The notes below the pieces were generated by a model. The model did no database searches and had not been told where the DNA came from. It worked only from the letters and a program-made list of their open reading frames with translations. Shown here piece by piece: positions 9,163 through 19,113 of a DNA stretch of 64,000 nt. Position numbers and translations under genes: made by a program. Origin of the DNA: Neobacillus endophyticus (lineage in GTDB: Bacteria; Bacillota; Bacilli; Bacillales; Cytobacillaceae); NCBI RefSeq assembly GCF_013248975.1, contig NZ_JABRWH010000001.1, positions 310,001 through 374,000 on the forward strand, read 5' to 3'. Each line of letters starts with the position of its first letter. The stretch's first letter is position 1.

Positions 9163-9361
9163 TATGTACTTCACCTACTCCATTCAATATCACCCAATAA
9201 GGGCCATTTCAAAAAAACATACTATTTAATACTAACACTTTTTATTGAAAATGGCACTGTGAACAATAGGAAATTTTATCGTATCCCCATTTTTTACTTC
9301 TAATGTCCCACTTAAACATTTTATTCTAATCATGCAAAACCTGAACATAGAAATAGACGAA
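9163..9361. other. asnB upstream region, no gene seen
   Basis: About 200 AT-rich bases between the asnB start and the metK terminator. It must hold the asnB promoter (minus strand). A short plus-strand reading frame here has no ribosome binding site and was not accepted. Confidence 0.5.
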
Positions 9362-9406
9362 AAGACAAAAATGGGAGTTACAATGATATGTAACTCCCAC
9401 TTTTTA
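9362..9406 (-). terminator. metK terminator
   Basis: Near-perfect stem GGGAGTTACA / TGTAACTCCC with a 6-base loop. On the minus strand it is followed by ATTTTTGTCTTTT, and the plus side also has a T run, so it may work both ways. It lies 83 bases past the metK stop. Confidence 0.85.
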
Positions 9407-9488
9407 TGAAGTCTCTGTTAATTAGGCTGTAAATTTTCACTCGAATCCCCGTGTGAATAATTAACAACGTTCTTTAACATACCCTTTA

Positions 9489-10688
9489 TTAAATATTTGC
9501 TTGTTCTTTTAGAGTTTCAGCTTTATCTGTGCGTTCCCAAGGAAGATCCACATCTACACGGCCAAAATGACCATAGGCAGCTGTTTGTTTGTAGATTGGA
9601 CGTCTTAAATCCAACATTTTAATAATTCCTGCAGGGCGAAGGTCGAAGTTTTTCTCTACTAACTCAACTAATAAATCTTCGCTTACTCTTCCAGTACCGA
9701 AAGTATCGACAGAAATGGAAACTGGTCTTGCAACACCAATTGCATATGCAAGCTGAACTTCACATTTCTCAGCAAGGCCGGCTGCAACTATATTCTTTGC
9801 CACGTAGCGAGCTGCATAAGCTGCAGAGCGGTCAACTTTCGTCGGATCCTTACCAGAGAAGGCACCGCCGCCATGGCGTGCATAACCACCATAAGTGTCA
9901 ACAATAATTTTACGGCCTGTTAAGCCAGCATCTCCTTGTGGTCCGCCAATAACGAAACGGCCAGTCGGGTTAATGAAATATTTTGTATTTTCATCGATTA
10001 GTTCTTTTGGAACAACTGGATTGATTACATATTCCTTAACATTGCGTTGAATTTGCTCCAGTGTAATTTCCGGATGGTGCTGAGTAGAAATAACAATTGT
10101 ATCAATGCGTACAGGTTTGTCATTCTCATCGTACTCAACAGTTACCTGAGTTTTTCCATCTGGACGCAAGTAAGGAAGAATTTCTTCTTTTCGCACTTCA
10201 GTTAAACGACGGGATAGCTTATGGGCAAGTGAAATCGGAAGAGGCATTAACTCTTTCGTTTCATTACATGCGAAACCAAACATTAATCCTTGGTCCCCCG
10301 CTCCAATTGCTTCAATCTCTTCGTCAGACATTTGACCTTCACGGGCTTCAAGAGCTTGGTTGACACCCATAGCAATGTCAGGAGATTGTTCGTCAATAGA
10401 TGTTAAAACAGCACAAGTTTCAGAGTCAAATCCGTATTTTGCACGATTGTAACCAATCCCTTTAATTGTTTCACGGACAATTTTTGGAATATCTACATAT
10501 GTAGAAGTGGTAATTTCACCTGCTACGAGGACTAACCCTGTTGTAACTGAAGTTTCAGCAGCAACACGGGCATTAGGATCTTTTTCTAAAATAGCATCTA
10601 AAATGGAATCAGAAATTTGGTCACAGATTTTATCCGGATGACCTTCAGTTACTGATTCAGAAGTGAACAAACGACGTTTTGTTGACAA
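9489..10688 (-). CDS. metK: S-adenosylmethionine synthetase
   Basis: Makes S-adenosylmethionine from methionine and ATP. A 399-residue protein of normal length. Signatures: [14 protein letters not shown] near the N-terminus, [13 protein letters not shown] (about 130) and [16 protein letters not shown] (about 265). The start is a TTG placed 8 bases after GGAGG; no ATG fits. The SAM riboswitch upstream indicates feedback control by its own product. Confidence 0.97.
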   Translation of the reverse strand: MSTKRRLFTSESVTEGHPDKICDQISDSILDAILEKDPNARVAAETSVTTGLVLVAGEITTSTYVDIPKIVRETIKGIGYNRAKYGFDSETCAVLTSIDEQSPDIAMGVNQALEAREGQMSDEEIEAIGAGDQGLMFGFACNETKELMPLPISLAHKLSRRLTEVRKEEILPYLRPDGKTQVTVEYDENDKPVRIDTIVISTQHHPEITLEQIQRNVKEYVINPVVPKELIDENTKYFINPTGRFVIGGPQGDAGLTGRKIIVDTYGGYARHGGGAFSGKDPTKVDRSAAYAARYVAKNIVAAGLAEKCEVQLAYAIGVARPVSISVDTFGTGRVSEDLLVELVEKNFDLRPAGIIKMLDLRRPIYKQTAAYGHFGRVDVDLPWERTDKAETLKEQANI

Positions 10689-10864
10689 TCTGAATTCCTC
10701 CTATATTAATGAAATAAGTGAGGTTATTTGATTTGGTTTTTGATGGACCTTGCCGTTTAACCTCGGGTTGAAACGGAACTCATTCCCTTAGTAGTATGAA
10801 GTAAAAATGGACAATTTATTGATGAGAAACAATAATCCCCATTAAAAATTCAAAATGATTTTGC

Positions 10865-11070
10865 ACAAAAAACAAAAAACCTTTCCATTATGAGGAAAGG
10901 TTGAAAGCATACTGTTTCCGCGCCTTTCACTCTTATCGTTCAAGGTCAAGCCTTGCATCAGGTTTAGCACCTTTGCACGAAAGGATTCTGTAAATATAAC
11001 AGGATCATGTATTCGTAGGCAGGTTGCTGGGTTTCATTGGGCCTGTCCCTCCACCAGCTCGGGATAAGAG
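10865..11070 (-). promoter_or_regulatory. SAM-I (S-box) riboswitch of metK with terminator
   Basis: On the minus strand the aptamer spans 11070 to 10930. It opens CTCTTATCCCGAGCTGGTGG and continues GGGACAGGCCCAATGAAACC and CAGCAACC. Further on come GGTGCTAA and CCTGATGCAAGG, and it closes with GATAAGAG pairing to the start. The expression platform is the hairpin AACCTTTCC / GGAAAGGTT followed by TTTTTTG (10865-10904). Known behaviour: SAM binding favours termination. Confidence 0.97.
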
Positions 11071-11302
11071 AGTATCCGTTCAAGGTAAAATCATAACGTA
11101 CTATGATAAACAATGTCAATCAATTTTTTTATGAAATTTAGAGGTGTTATCATCTTTATCTGAATTAATCCATTACTTTTTTCCTAATAACCAATAAAGC
11201 ATGAAAAAAAATGATAATTTCATTTATTAGTATAGACTATTTATTTTAATGTGTTATACTAATTTCAACGTTAAATAAATTGAAAAGGATGGTTTCAGGA
11301 AA

Positions 11303-12886
11303 ATGAATTCTGTTCACATTCCAACTGATGTAAAACAATTACTAAAAGGAAATAATCTTCAAGTACAATTATCCGTTCCCCAGTTAGTTGAAAAGATTTT
11401 AATGCGTAACGAAGGAACGTTAACATCTACAGGCGCTGTGCGTGCGGAAACAGGAAAATATACAGGTCGTTCTCCTAAAGATAAATATATCGTTGTTGAG
11501 GAATCAACAAAAGACAAAATTGCATGGACTTCAAATCAACAGATTTCTGAAGAGAAATTCACCAATCTTTATCATAAAGTGGTCGATTATTTAAGACAAA
11601 AAGATGAACTCTTTGTTTTTAAAGGATTTGCAGGTGCTGACAAAAAATCAAGATTATCCATTCAAGTCATAAATGAATTAGCCTGGCATAATTTATTTGT
11701 CCATCAGCTTTTCATACGTTCGACTGAAGAAGAGTTAGTAAATCATGAGTCAGAATTCACAGTCATCAGTGCGCCGCATTTTAAAGCGAATCCCGCAGTT
11801 GATGGTACTAATTCTGAAACTTTTATTATCATATCATTTGAGCGTAAAATCGTCTTAATTGGCGGTACCGAATATGCTGGTGAAATGAAAAAATCCATTT
11901 TCTCCGTGATGAATTATTTACTGCCTGAAAACCAAATTTTCTCCATGCACTGTTCAGCCAATGTAGGAAATGAAGGTGATGTTGCCTTATTCTTTGGTTT
12001 ATCAGGAACAGGAAAAACGACATTATCAGCTGATCCAAATCGTAAACTAATTGGTGATGATGAGCATGGATGGTCATCAAACGGAGTGTTTAATATTGAG
12101 GGCGGCTGCTATGCGAAATGTATCAACCTATCCCGTGAAAAAGAACCACAAATCTATGATGCCATCCGTTTCGGAACGGTTTTGGAAAATGTCATCATTA
12201 ATCCTGAAACACGTGTTGCAGATTACGACGACGGATCGCTCACAGAAAACACCAGAGCTGCATATCCGATCGATGCAATTGAAAATATCGTACTGCCAAG
12301 CGTTGCCGGACATCCGCATACGATTGTGTTCTTGACTGCTGATGCCTTTGGGGTACTGCCTCCAATCGCAAAATTAACCAAAGAGCAGGCGATGTATCAT
12401 TTCCTAAGCGGTTACACATCCAAGCTTGCAGGGACAGAACGTGGCGTTACTTCGCCTGAGGCTACATTCTCCACATGCTTTGGAGCACCGTTCTTACCCC
12501 TTCCAGCAACTCGTTATGCTGAAATGCTAGGGGAAAAAATATTAGAGCACAATGTGAATGTTTTTCTTGTAAACACAGGCTGGACTGGCGGAGAATACGG
12601 CGTAGGCAGCCGAATGAAGCTAGCCTACACGAGAGCCATGGTTCAATCTGCTCTTGAAGGCGAACTGAACAACGTTGAAACAGTAAAAGACGAAATTTTC
12701 GGCTTAAATATCCCGCTTCATATTGCCGGTGTGCCTGATGAAGTACTTCAGCCTAATAAAACATGGGCAGACCAAATAGCATATGAAAATAAAGCAAAAG
12801 AATTAGCGGCTAAATTCCGTGAAAACTTCAAAAAGTTTACAAACATTTCCGAAGATATCATTTTAAAAGGCGGTCCAGTCGCTTAA
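11303..12886 (+). CDS. pckA: phosphoenolpyruvate carboxykinase (ATP)
   Basis: Converts oxaloacetate and ATP to PEP, ADP and CO2, the entry step of gluconeogenesis. A 527-residue protein of standard length. The kinase-1a loop is [14 protein letters not shown], followed by the metal-binding LIGDDEHGW and the substrate stretch [11 protein letters not shown] near the N-terminus. AAAGGA lies 14 bases before the ATG. Divergent from metK across the S-box region, as in B. subtilis. A -10-like TATACT lies near 11260; I see no convincing catabolite-repression site. Confidence 0.97.
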   Translation: MNSVHIPTDVKQLLKGNNLQVQLSVPQLVEKILMRNEGTLTSTGAVRAETGKYTGRSPKDKYIVVEESTKDKIAWTSNQQISEEKFTNLYHKVVDYLRQKDELFVFKGFAGADKKSRLSIQVINELAWHNLFVHQLFIRSTEEELVNHESEFTVISAPHFKANPAVDGTNSETFIIISFERKIVLIGGTEYAGEMKKSIFSVMNYLLPENQIFSMHCSANVGNEGDVALFFGLSGTGKTTLSADPNRKLIGDDEHGWSSNGVFNIEGGCYAKCINLSREKEPQIYDAIRFGTVLENVIINPETRVADYDDGSLTENTRAAYPIDAIENIVLPSVAGHPHTIVFLTADAFGVLPPIAKLTKEQAMYHFLSGYTSKLAGTERGVTSPEATFSTCFGAPFLPLPATRYAEMLGEKILEHNVNVFLVNTGWTGGEYGVGSRMKLAYTRAMVQSALEGELNNVETVKDEIFGLNIPLHIAGVPDEVLQPNKTWADQIAYENKAKELAAKFRENFKKFTNISEDIILKGGPVA

Positions 12887-12892
12887 AAACCA

Positions 12893-12930
12893 AAAGCTAG
12901 TTCCTGTTATAAGGGACTAGCTTTGTTGTT
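12893..12930 (+). terminator. pckA terminator
   Basis: AAAGCTAGTTCC pairs with GGGACTAGCTTT, loop TGTTATAA, followed by TGTTGTTGTTTG. It begins 7 bases after the pckA stop. Confidence 0.8.
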
Positions 12931-12961
12931 GTTTGTCATATTACTCCAAATTTTATTGTTA

Positions 12962-13001
12962 AAAAGCAAAAAAGAAAAAGCAGGGATCATTTAACCTGCT
13001 T
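12962..13001 (-). terminator. ytmA-ytmB terminator
   Basis: On the minus strand AAGCAGG and CCTGCTT form a stem followed by TTTTCTTTTTTGC. The stem overlaps the ytmB stop codon. Confidence 0.75.
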
Positions 13002-13242
13002 AGTTTGTAGAATTTAACGATATTAATTGATACGTAATGGTGGTGAGTGAATTTTGCCACTCTACTTTTTTTATCACCGCTGTACCGTTCGTATCACTAT
13101 CTAACGTTTTTTTCACTTCAACTGGAATATCAATTGGATAGAGTCTGTATCCTTCCTTTTCCAAAACAAACAAATTTTCCTCCACCCTCAATTCTCTTCC
13201 CTTTGTGACAATTAGTGTATTTAATTCAAGGGGCATTCCCAT
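13000..13242 (-). CDS. ytmB: YtmB, DUF2584 protein
   Basis: An 80-residue soluble protein that matches the small DUF2584 family (MGMPLELNTLIVTKGRE, YRLYPIDIPVEV). Function unknown. The ATG lies 9 bases after AGAGGAG. It is 37 bases downstream of ytmA on the same strand and shares its terminator, so the pair is likely one transcript. Confidence 0.88.
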   Translation of the reverse strand: MGMPLELNTLIVTKGRELRVEENLFVLEKEGYRLYPIDIPVEVKKTLDSDTNGTAVIKKVEWQNSLTTITYQLISLNSTN

Positions 13243-13279
13243 TCAAATCCGCTCCTCTACTCTTAATAACTTTATTTTA

Positions 13280-14071
13280 TCATTTTTGATGATGATTTTT
13301 CATCCACTTCGTTAAATCTGACACAACTTTTCGGTTTACAACAGGAGGAAAATAGTGAGTGAATTCCTCAAAATACCAGCTTTCCACCTGTTTGTCCAAG
13401 GCTTTCAGTCTTCTTTCAAGCCGGTATGCATGCTCGATAGAAACATTATGGTCCTTCACCCCATGGATAATCAATACAGAAGCTTCAAGCGTGTCCAATT
13501 CATATAACGGGGTTCGAAATTGATACCGCTCTGGAAATTTTCCTGGAGTACCACCAATAACCCGCTTCATCATTCTCCGTAAATCTTTACGTTCCATATA
13601 CGTCAACGACATATCTGATACTCCGCCCCAAGTGACAACCGATGCTGCTTCTGGAAATTGAATTCCCGTCAGCAAAGCCATCACGCCTCCTCTCGAAAAG
13701 CCCATAACATGGACTTTTTCCACATCGGGGAGCGATTTTAATAATAAAAAGGCCGAGAACGCATCCATTCTATCATCGCCCGCAAAGTCTTCATTCCCTT
13801 CCCCGCCCTGATTTCCGCGATAAAACGGAGCAAACACAATAAATCCTTCTTGGGCAAATTGGGCAATTCTTGCCGGTCTGACTTTCCCGACGTTTTTTAT
13901 TCCGCCGCGTAAATAAAGAAATCCGTCGCACACCTTAGTAAATTTTGGTTCGGCCAACATCCCCTTTACCCTAAGCCCTCCAGAAAGGTACGTAATAATT
14001 TTCAATTCCACATTTGGATTGGGCGAAGGAAAACGTTGGATTTCCACAATTTCACCATTATATTCCATCAT
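13280..14071 (-). CDS. ytmA: alpha/beta hydrolase YtmA (S9 peptidase-like)
   Basis: A 263-residue hydrolase related to prolyl oligopeptidases but without the propeller domain. The nucleophile elbow is VMGFSRGGVM (Ser about 126). The Asp lies in IHGVKDHNVS and the His in EFTHYFPP. The substrate is unknown. The start ATG is 9 bases after AAAGGA. First gene of the ytmA-ytmB pair, divergent from ytlA. Confidence 0.88.
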   Translation of the reverse strand: MMEYNGEIVEIQRFPSPNPNVELKIITYLSGGLRVKGMLAEPKFTKVCDGFLYLRGGIKNVGKVRPARIAQFAQEGFIVFAPFYRGNQGGEGNEDFAGDDRMDAFSAFLLLKSLPDVEKVHVMGFSRGGVMALLTGIQFPEAASVVTWGGVSDMSLTYMERKDLRRMMKRVIGGTPGKFPERYQFRTPLYELDTLEASVLIIHGVKDHNVSIEHAYRLERRLKALDKQVESWYFEEFTHYFPPVVNRKVVSDLTKWMKNHHQK

Positions 14072-14184
14072 CTAGTTCGATCCTTTTACTAAAATTTTAG
14101 AACTGGGCTTTCACACATTTACTTCAGATTCATACGATATTCTAGGCAAACAGCCCAGAACTTTTCAAATAAGGGGGTTTTATC

Positions 14185-14760
14185 ATGAAAAAATGGTTAA
14201 AATTCAGTTTCTCCGTTCTTCTCGTCACTATACTGATGTTTTCTCTTGCAGCATGTAATAATAGTTCAAAAACAACAGCACCGCCACCAAAGAAACTGGA
14301 AAAAGTACGGATTGCCGAAGTGACCCGGTCACTTTTTTACGCTCCTGAATATATTGCCATATCCAAAGGATTTTTTAAAGATGAGGGCTTGAACATTACA
14401 TTGACAACTGTGCCTGGCGGAGATAAAACCATGACGGCACTTATCTCAGGAGCCGCCGATGTCGCACTTGTCGGTTCTGAGACATCTATTTACGTATATG
14501 CACAGGGATCAAATGACCCCGCAATCAATTTTGCGCAATTGACTCAAACGGACGGAACATTCCTCGTTTCCAGGAAAAAAATCAATAACTTCACATGGGA
14601 TCAATTAAAGGGCACAACCTTCCTAGGCCAGCGTAAAGGCGGCATGCCGCAAATGGTCGGAGAATATGTGCTGAAAAAGCATGGGATCGATCCTCACAAG
14701 GATTTGAAGCTTATTCAGAATATTGATTTTGCCAATATTGCAAACGCCTTCGCATCAGGC
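14185..14760 (+). pseudogene. ytlA: ytlA 5' half: ABC transporter substrate-binding lipoprotein, split by element
   Basis: N-terminal 192 codons of an NMT1/THI5-like solute-binding lipoprotein. The signal peptide ends in a lipobox, SLAACNN (Cys about 24), so the mature protein would be anchored outside the membrane. The domain begins VRIAEVTRSLFYAPEY. True homology stops at ..IANAFASG; the codons after it (YNMHYKIKK..) come from the inserted element. The 3' half is at 40820-41272. Joining the halves at GG restores one frame of 341 residues. The importer family carries pyrimidine or thiamine-precursor ligands; the ligand here is unknown. Confidence 0.93.
14743..14760 (+). other. left attachment junction (attL)
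   Basis: Host codons AACGCCTTCGCATCAGG end here at the serine-integrase side. The right junction carries AATGCATTTGCTTCCGG, 12 of 17 bases identical and encoding the same NAFASG residues. The crossover is most simply placed at the shared GG (14758-14759). Confidence 0.75.
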
Positions 14761-14784
14761 TACAATATGCACTACAAGATAAAG

Positions 14785-14815
14785 AAAAGAAGCTTGAAAA
14801 ATCAAAGCTTCTCCC
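14785..14815 (-). terminator. terminator of the serine integrase
   Basis: On the minus strand GAAGCTTTGA and TCAAGCTTC form a stem followed by TTTTCTTT. It overlaps the last codons of the integrase. Confidence 0.65.
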
Positions 14816-16415
14816 GTTCATCATTTATCAATTTTAACACATCTTCAATGTAATCATTAAATTCCACATTTACTCTATCTTTCCCAAAATACACTTTATG
14901 AATAACTCGCGAAAGCATGACTTTTTTTAAATCATTATCCGCTCCGTCAAATTTCTTTTCCCAATTTTTTAATTCCTCTGCCATATTCCGCACTTCTGTA
15001 TAATTCTCTTTTTCGCTTTCCAATTCTTTTTCTAACTTGTCAATGGATTCATTTATTGTATTTATTTTTTCATTTATTGAACTGATTGCAGCTGACAATT
15101 GGTCAGGTGTAAACTGGCTATCACCAAGGAGTGATTTGGCGATTTCTTCATTCAACTTAGAAAGCTGCTTTAGATATTTATCTGCTTCTTTTTGAAGATT
15201 ATTGAGTGCTATTTCTTTCGTTTTAACATGCTTCTTTTTTCCATCAATGGACCGTTCGATAAAAACGGAAATATCCATATTCCTCATGATTACTTTAATA
15301 TGAGAAATAATAATCTTATCGTATTTTACCGAACCCCATATATTCTGCTCATGATCGAACGCACCTTTGTTGACAGGGCAACGATACCGATAAATGGCAC
15401 GTCTGGCTACATCACCATTTGTTTTTTTATAATCACGGTATATGTAATTGGCTGAAAGTCTACTCCCACAGCATTCACAAAAAGCAAGTCCTGAAAACAT
15501 CAGCTTTCCTGAAAGTGGAATGCCTGTCTTGTCCTGGTCGTGTAAGGCATCCCTTCTCTTTGCCTTAATTTCCTGTGCTTTTTCAAACATTTCATCCGGA
15601 ATAATGCGTAGTGATTCTTTGTAAGGCATTGTATCTCCATCATTTCCTCGGTAAGATTTGTATTTTCTTCTTCCGATATATACTGGATTGGATAAATAGC
15701 GCTGGATCGAGCTAATTCCAATCAAATTTCCATCTCTGCCTCTGAACCCATTTTCATTCAAATAATCGCAAATTTTCCGGTACCCATAATGACGGTTCAC
15801 ATATAAATCAAAAATCAGTTTTACAATTTCTGATTCATTCTCATCGGGAACTTCTATTTTAATAAATTTCCCTTTTACTTTCCAATGCGGTTTTTCTGTA
15901 TCCACACATTTATAACCAAACGGTGAAGGTCCGCCTTGATAGTCACCTTTGTTTGCGCGCTGTTCCTTTGCTTCCCTCGAACGGATGGAGATCTTCTTGC
16001 TCTCACCGGATGCCTGCCAAAACCTAATAAAATTAATCAGAATATCCGCATGGTCCTCAATCCTAGCTTGTCCTTCTTTTGCGCTCCAAACTTCAATCCC
16101 CTTTTCAACAAGAAACTGAACGACGAAAGGAGTTTCCTGTTCTCGTCGACCCAAGCGATCAAACATAAAAACAAGCAAAACATCAAATTGCTTATTTTCT
16201 GCTGCCTCTCGAATTTTCACTAACTCATCACGATCATCTGCTGACAATTTCCAACCTGAAAGCCCTTTTTCATATAATTCATTTGTTAATTCCCAGTCAG
16301 GATTTGACTGAATAAATTCTAAACATGCGTTTCTTTGCATTGGTATGTCATCCTCTGTGCTGACCTGCTTTTTTGAGGACACACGGTATAAATTCCATAC
16401 ACGCTTTTTCTTCAT
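14802..16415 (-). CDS. large serine recombinase (integrase of the element)
   Basis: About 537 residues. The resolvase catalytic domain starts LYRVSSKKQVSTEDDIPMQ with the nucleophile Ser at about residue 13. FMFDRLGRREQETPF carries the active-site arginines. A recombinase domain follows (GPSPFGYKC.., YRKICDYLNENGFRGRDG). Then comes a zinc ribbon (FCECCGSRLSANYIYR with YRCPVNKG) and a C-terminal coiled coil rich in Lys and Glu. This is the standard large serine integrase layout. It is the first gene inside the left junction, so it most likely catalysed insertion. The ATG at 16415 has AAAGGA 9 bases upstream; a GTG at 16421 is possible. Confidence 0.93.
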   Translation of the reverse strand: MKKKRVWNLYRVSSKKQVSTEDDIPMQRNACLEFIQSNPDWELTNELYEKGLSGWKLSADDRDELVKIREAAENKQFDVLLVFMFDRLGRREQETPFVVQFLVEKGIEVWSAKEGQARIEDHADILINFIRFWQASGESKKISIRSREAKEQRANKGDYQGGPSPFGYKCVDTEKPHWKVKGKFIKIEVPDENESEIVKLIFDLYVNRHYGYRKICDYLNENGFRGRDGNLIGISSIQRYLSNPVYIGRRKYKSYRGNDGDTMPYKESLRIIPDEMFEKAQEIKAKRRDALHDQDKTGIPLSGKLMFSGLAFCECCGSRLSANYIYRDYKKTNGDVARRAIYRYRCPVNKGAFDHEQNIWGSVKYDKIIISHIKVIMRNMDISVFIERSIDGKKKHVKTKEIALNNLQKEADKYLKQLSKLNEEIAKSLLGDSQFTPDQLSAAISSINEKINTINESIDKLEKELESEKENYTEVRNMAEELKNWEKKFDGADNDLKKVMLSRVIHKVYFGKDRVNVEFNDYIEDVLKLINDEREKL

Positions 16416-16487
16416 TCTCACTCATCCTTTTTTCTCCTGTATCAATTGCGCCAATTATAACACAAAATGCACTAAAAAATGAGGTAT

Positions 16488-16715
16488 CTATTTATATACT
16501 TCAGACCAAAACTGCTTCCATCCATCTCGCGCCAATTTATTCTTTTGTTTATCTTTACTAAAGGAAAAATCCACTTTTACTCCTTTTGTAGATGTGTCTT
16601 TAAAAATGATTTTTTCATCTGAATCATAAACCGTATATATTCTCTCCCCAAGTTCCAATTCTCCGATTGATTGGGTTGCTTTTTCTTCGGTTGATTCTAT
16701 TTTTTTGTTTTTCAT
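16488..16715 (-). CDS. small hypothetical protein next to integrase
   Basis: A 75-residue charged protein (MKNKKIESTEEKATQSIGEL.., ending GWKQFWSEVYK), soluble, family not recognised. The ATG has GGGGGGATTGG upstream. It lies 72 bases before the integrase on the same strand. ATTTGT repeats resembling those before the XRE gene lie 76-106 bases upstream. Size and position would suit a recombination directionality factor, but nothing in the sequence proves that. Confidence 0.6.
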   Translation of the reverse strand: MKNKKIESTEEKATQSIGELELGERIYTVYDSDEKIIFKDTSTKGVKVDFSFSKDKQKNKLARDGWKQFWSEVYK

Positions 16716-16790
16716 CCCAATCCCCCCTAGCCTATTTCTATTCCCTTTCTGATTGTCCAGATGTGTTTTTTCGAAATAAACAAATTTTAT

Positions 16791-16821
16791 ATGATTTCGT
16801 TATGTATATATTGATTTGTTG
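16791..16821. promoter_or_regulatory. candidate XRE operator, copy C
   Basis: Contains ATGATTTCGT and TTGATTTGTTG, 31 bases, upstream of the small gene at 16715. It is the weakest of three sites sharing a TGATTTGT core. Confidence 0.4.
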
Positions 16822-16872
16822 TTTAGTGAAATCAAGAATCCCTAATATTTCGTGAAAAATACTCGCAAATTA

Positions 16873-17013
16873 TCAAGGTTTGATTTTACTTGAATGCAAT
16901 TGCTCATTCTTTTTAATTATTGAATACAAAAGAAATTTCATATCATCCTTATCCAGGCTAGAATCATAATCTTCTTCTATTGCAATTAAATACCCATTAT
17001 CAACAATGAGTCC
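16873..17013 (-). pseudogene. remnant reading frame without start
   Basis: An open stretch of 46 codons on the minus strand (GLIVDNGYLIAIEEDYDSSL.. ending ..LHSSKIKP). It is protein-like in composition but follows a TAA directly and has no start codon or binding site. Probably the end of a decayed gene. Family not recognised. Confidence 0.3.
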
Positions 17014-17059
17014 TTAAAATTTAAGAACATCAACTTTGTCATGTGATGATCGTGATATG

Positions 17060-17099
17060 GATGCAAAAATGACGGTTTTAAGACTGCCATTTTTGCATC
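17060..17099. repeat. 12-bp perfect inverted repeat
   Basis: GATGCAAAAATG (17060-17071) and CATTTTTGCATC (17088-17099) are exact reverse complements around a 16-base centre. There is no T tract, so it is not a standard terminator. It lies between the remnant frame and the XRE promoter. Otherwise 17100-17318 shows nothing recognisable. Confidence 0.55.
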
Positions 17100-17318
17100 G
17101 GCAACTAAGATTTCATTACTTCTTGCTCAAAAATGCCTAGACCTGAAGAACAGTCTTCATATCAATACGTATAAACTAATCCTCCCGTTTGGACCTTTTC
17201 TTCACAAACAATCGTTGAATTTCTAATGATTCTTTGTTAGTTATGTTATTTACACTAAGCAAACTGCTGTATGGTTCTATTTCATTTATTACCACCTCAT
17301 AAAAAGTTTTGTTAAATC

Positions 17319-17400
17319 GATTTGTGATTTGTGTATATTGATTATCGAATCATGAGCTAATTATATAAATTGATTTTTGATTTGTAAATATGATTTGTAT
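17319..17400. promoter_or_regulatory. XRE operator cluster, copy A
   Basis: Direct repeats of GATTTGT: CGATTTGTGATTTGTG (17319-17334) and TGATTTTTGATTTGTA plus TGATTTGTAT (17371-17400). They sit 60-140 bases before the XRE gene. The second block is nearly the reverse complement of 31838-31869. Autoregulation is inferred. Confidence 0.6.
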
Positions 17401-17460
17401 ATTTATTTCGATGACAGCCGATAATAAATTTGCTATATTGGAGTCAAGGAGTGATTTTAA

Positions 17461-17940
17461 ATGGAATTTTTCGGTGGCTGGTTGAAGCAAAAAAGAAAAG
17501 AAAAAAACTTATCAGGGCGTAAATTGGCTGAAAAAATTGAAATGAGCCCTAGTTATATTGCACAACTTGAAGTCGGGCATATAAAGCAACCCAGTGTGTC
17601 TGTAGGGAGAAAAATAATGGATATTCTTGATATTGAAAATCCAGAGGAAGTTCTCATTCGGTTTGGAATTTTAGAAAAGAAAGACCGGTTAAGATATTTA
17701 TTCGAAATGGATGAGGTTATTGAAAAGGAGAATATGATTCAGTCAATTAAAAGTGATTTAGACCATATGGATTTGGAACAATTAAATTCTTTATATATCT
17801 CTATGAACAAATATCGTGATATTTTGATGAACATTGGGGTACTTGAAAAATCTAACCAAAATTCAAACAAAAATAACCCGGTAAACGCTATCCGGGAATT
17901 TGTTGAGTTTTTAATAACAAAGTATAAAAAAGAAGCATAG
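17461..17940 (+). CDS. XRE-family transcriptional regulator
   Basis: A 159-residue protein with an N-terminal lambda-repressor-type helix-turn-helix (LKQKRKEKNLSGRKLAEKIEMSPSYIAQLEVG, about residues 8-40). The following segment is helical and probably involved in dimerisation or sensing. The start has AAGGAGTGATTTTAA upstream. TGATTTGT repeats precede it and recur before other genes of the element, so it is a good candidate for the element's repressor. No protease (ImmA-type) partner is next to it. Confidence 0.85.
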   Translation: MEFFGGWLKQKRKEKNLSGRKLAEKIEMSPSYIAQLEVGHIKQPSVSVGRKIMDILDIENPEEVLIRFGILEKKDRLRYLFEMDEVIEKENMIQSIKSDLDHMDLEQLNSLYISMNKYRDILMNIGVLEKSNQNSNKNNPVNAIREFVEFLITKYKKEA

Positions 17941-18084
17941 CGTAAAAAGCGAAACAAAACCTCTGGCTCTACATGTAGCATGGAGAAATCCATCATTATT
18001 TTTTCCTTTAATAATAGGATTTGGAAATATTGACATGAATAACAAAGCTAATTATCAGTAGCTTTATAGACGGAGCAAAATTTA

Positions 18085-18348
18085 ATGACAGAGAAGATTG
18101 TTGAAAAAACCGTGGAAGGAAGAACACTCAAATATAAAATTCGCGCAAAAGAAGATGCTAATAAGTCCGTTAGTATTACATTAGATATTTATGATATTCC
18201 ATCCCAATCATGGATATTTGGAGCGGATAGTTTTAAATCGAGAATTATCAATGACAAGAAACTCCCGAAATGTGTGAAAATCGCCATTAGGGAAATATTG
18301 ATGGAGTTTAACAAATACAGGCTTGAAATGCTTTATTTAAATATTTAA
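18085..18348 (+). CDS. hypothetical protein, 87 aa
   Basis: Small soluble protein (MTEKIVEKTVEGRTLKYKIR.., ITLDIYDIPSQSWIFGAD). GGAG lies 9 bases before the ATG. Family not recognised. It lies 144 bases after the XRE gene on the same strand. A hairpin at 18514 may end its transcript. Confidence 0.6.
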   Translation: MTEKIVEKTVEGRTLKYKIRAKEDANKSVSITLDIYDIPSQSWIFGADSFKSRIINDKKLPKCVKIAIREILMEFNKYRLEMLYLNI

Positions 18349-18513
18349 TTAATATTTGTCATATAAGATGCTTTTTAGGATCTCTAAAACATAAAAAACT
18401 TCCAGTTATTACAATACACGGGTCCTATTTTAAGATATTTTTTCCAAGAAATAATCAAATTGATAATCAGGTTGGCATCTAAACTTGTATATTAAATAAC
18501 TAATGAAATTAGA

Positions 18514-18545
18514 AAAGGAACGTCTTTATGATTGACGTTCCTTTG
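18514..18545 (+). terminator. hairpin, likely terminator
   Basis: AAAGGAACGTC pairs perfectly with GACGTTCCTTT, 9-base loop. The T tract is short, so strength is uncertain. The rest of 18349-18691 shows no gene. Confidence 0.55.
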
Positions 18546-18691
18546 TACCAAAGGGCAAGTTAGTGTCTCAAACTTGTATCCTGGATGTAATACATGTAAT
18601 TGTATGGTTTTGTATTAACTTAAAATGCAACTTATGTTTCTTCCTCATTATTGCAGTTATCTGTAAAGCTTACGCTATGCATAATGTCAGG

Positions 18692-19030
18692 CTAATTAAT
18701 TACCTTAATTCCGACCACACTAGAGAATTCCACGCATTCAAACTTTCCAGGCTTTACTTCAATGCGTAGCACATGCGTAATAGGATCCACATAATGAATT
18801 CGTCCACTAATGTCGTAAGTAAATCCGTCATCCCATATCGTAGCCTTAACCCTGTGACCGTATTCCATCGAGTAAGATATGCGCAAGTCAAACTCCTCAA
18901 TCTCATGTTCATCAATGATAGGCTTCTTTATCCGCTCAGTATCATGCCAAAAATCCCGATGCATTTTTGCTTGTTCGGGTTGGATATAAGCCGCAACCCA
19001 TTTCATTTTACCACGGTCACGTATCGCCAT
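18692..19030 (-). CDS. YolD-like protein
   Basis: A 112-residue member of the YolD-like family (PF08863): MAIRDRGKMKWVAAYIQPEQ at the N-terminus, then a beta-rich part ending VVGIKVIN. YolD genes usually accompany a Y-family DNA polymerase (uvrX type); none is present here, so it is an orphan. The ATG at 19030 follows GAGGTGATTGCT, whereas an upstream in-frame start at 19063 would overlap the operator. A LexA box lies 27 bases upstream, in line with the SOS control known for yolD-uvrX. Confidence 0.85.
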   Translation of the reverse strand: MAIRDRGKMKWVAAYIQPEQAKMHRDFWHDTERIKKPIIDEHEIEEFDLRISYSMEYGHRVKATIWDDGFTYDISGRIHYVDPITHVLRIEVKPGKFECVEFSSVVGIKVIN

Positions 19031-19056
19031 AGCAATCACCTCGGTATTATTATACA

Positions 19057-19070
19057 CGAACAAACGTTCT
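19057..19070. promoter_or_regulatory. LexA (SOS) box before yolD-like gene
   Basis: CGAACAAACGTTCT fits the B. subtilis LexA/DinR consensus CGAAC-N4-GTTCG with only the last base different. It lies just upstream of the yolD-like gene. Confidence 0.7.
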
Positions 19071-19113
19071 TTGTTGAGGTAATTTTGGTGAAAGATAAAA
19101 AGAAAGCCAAGAC

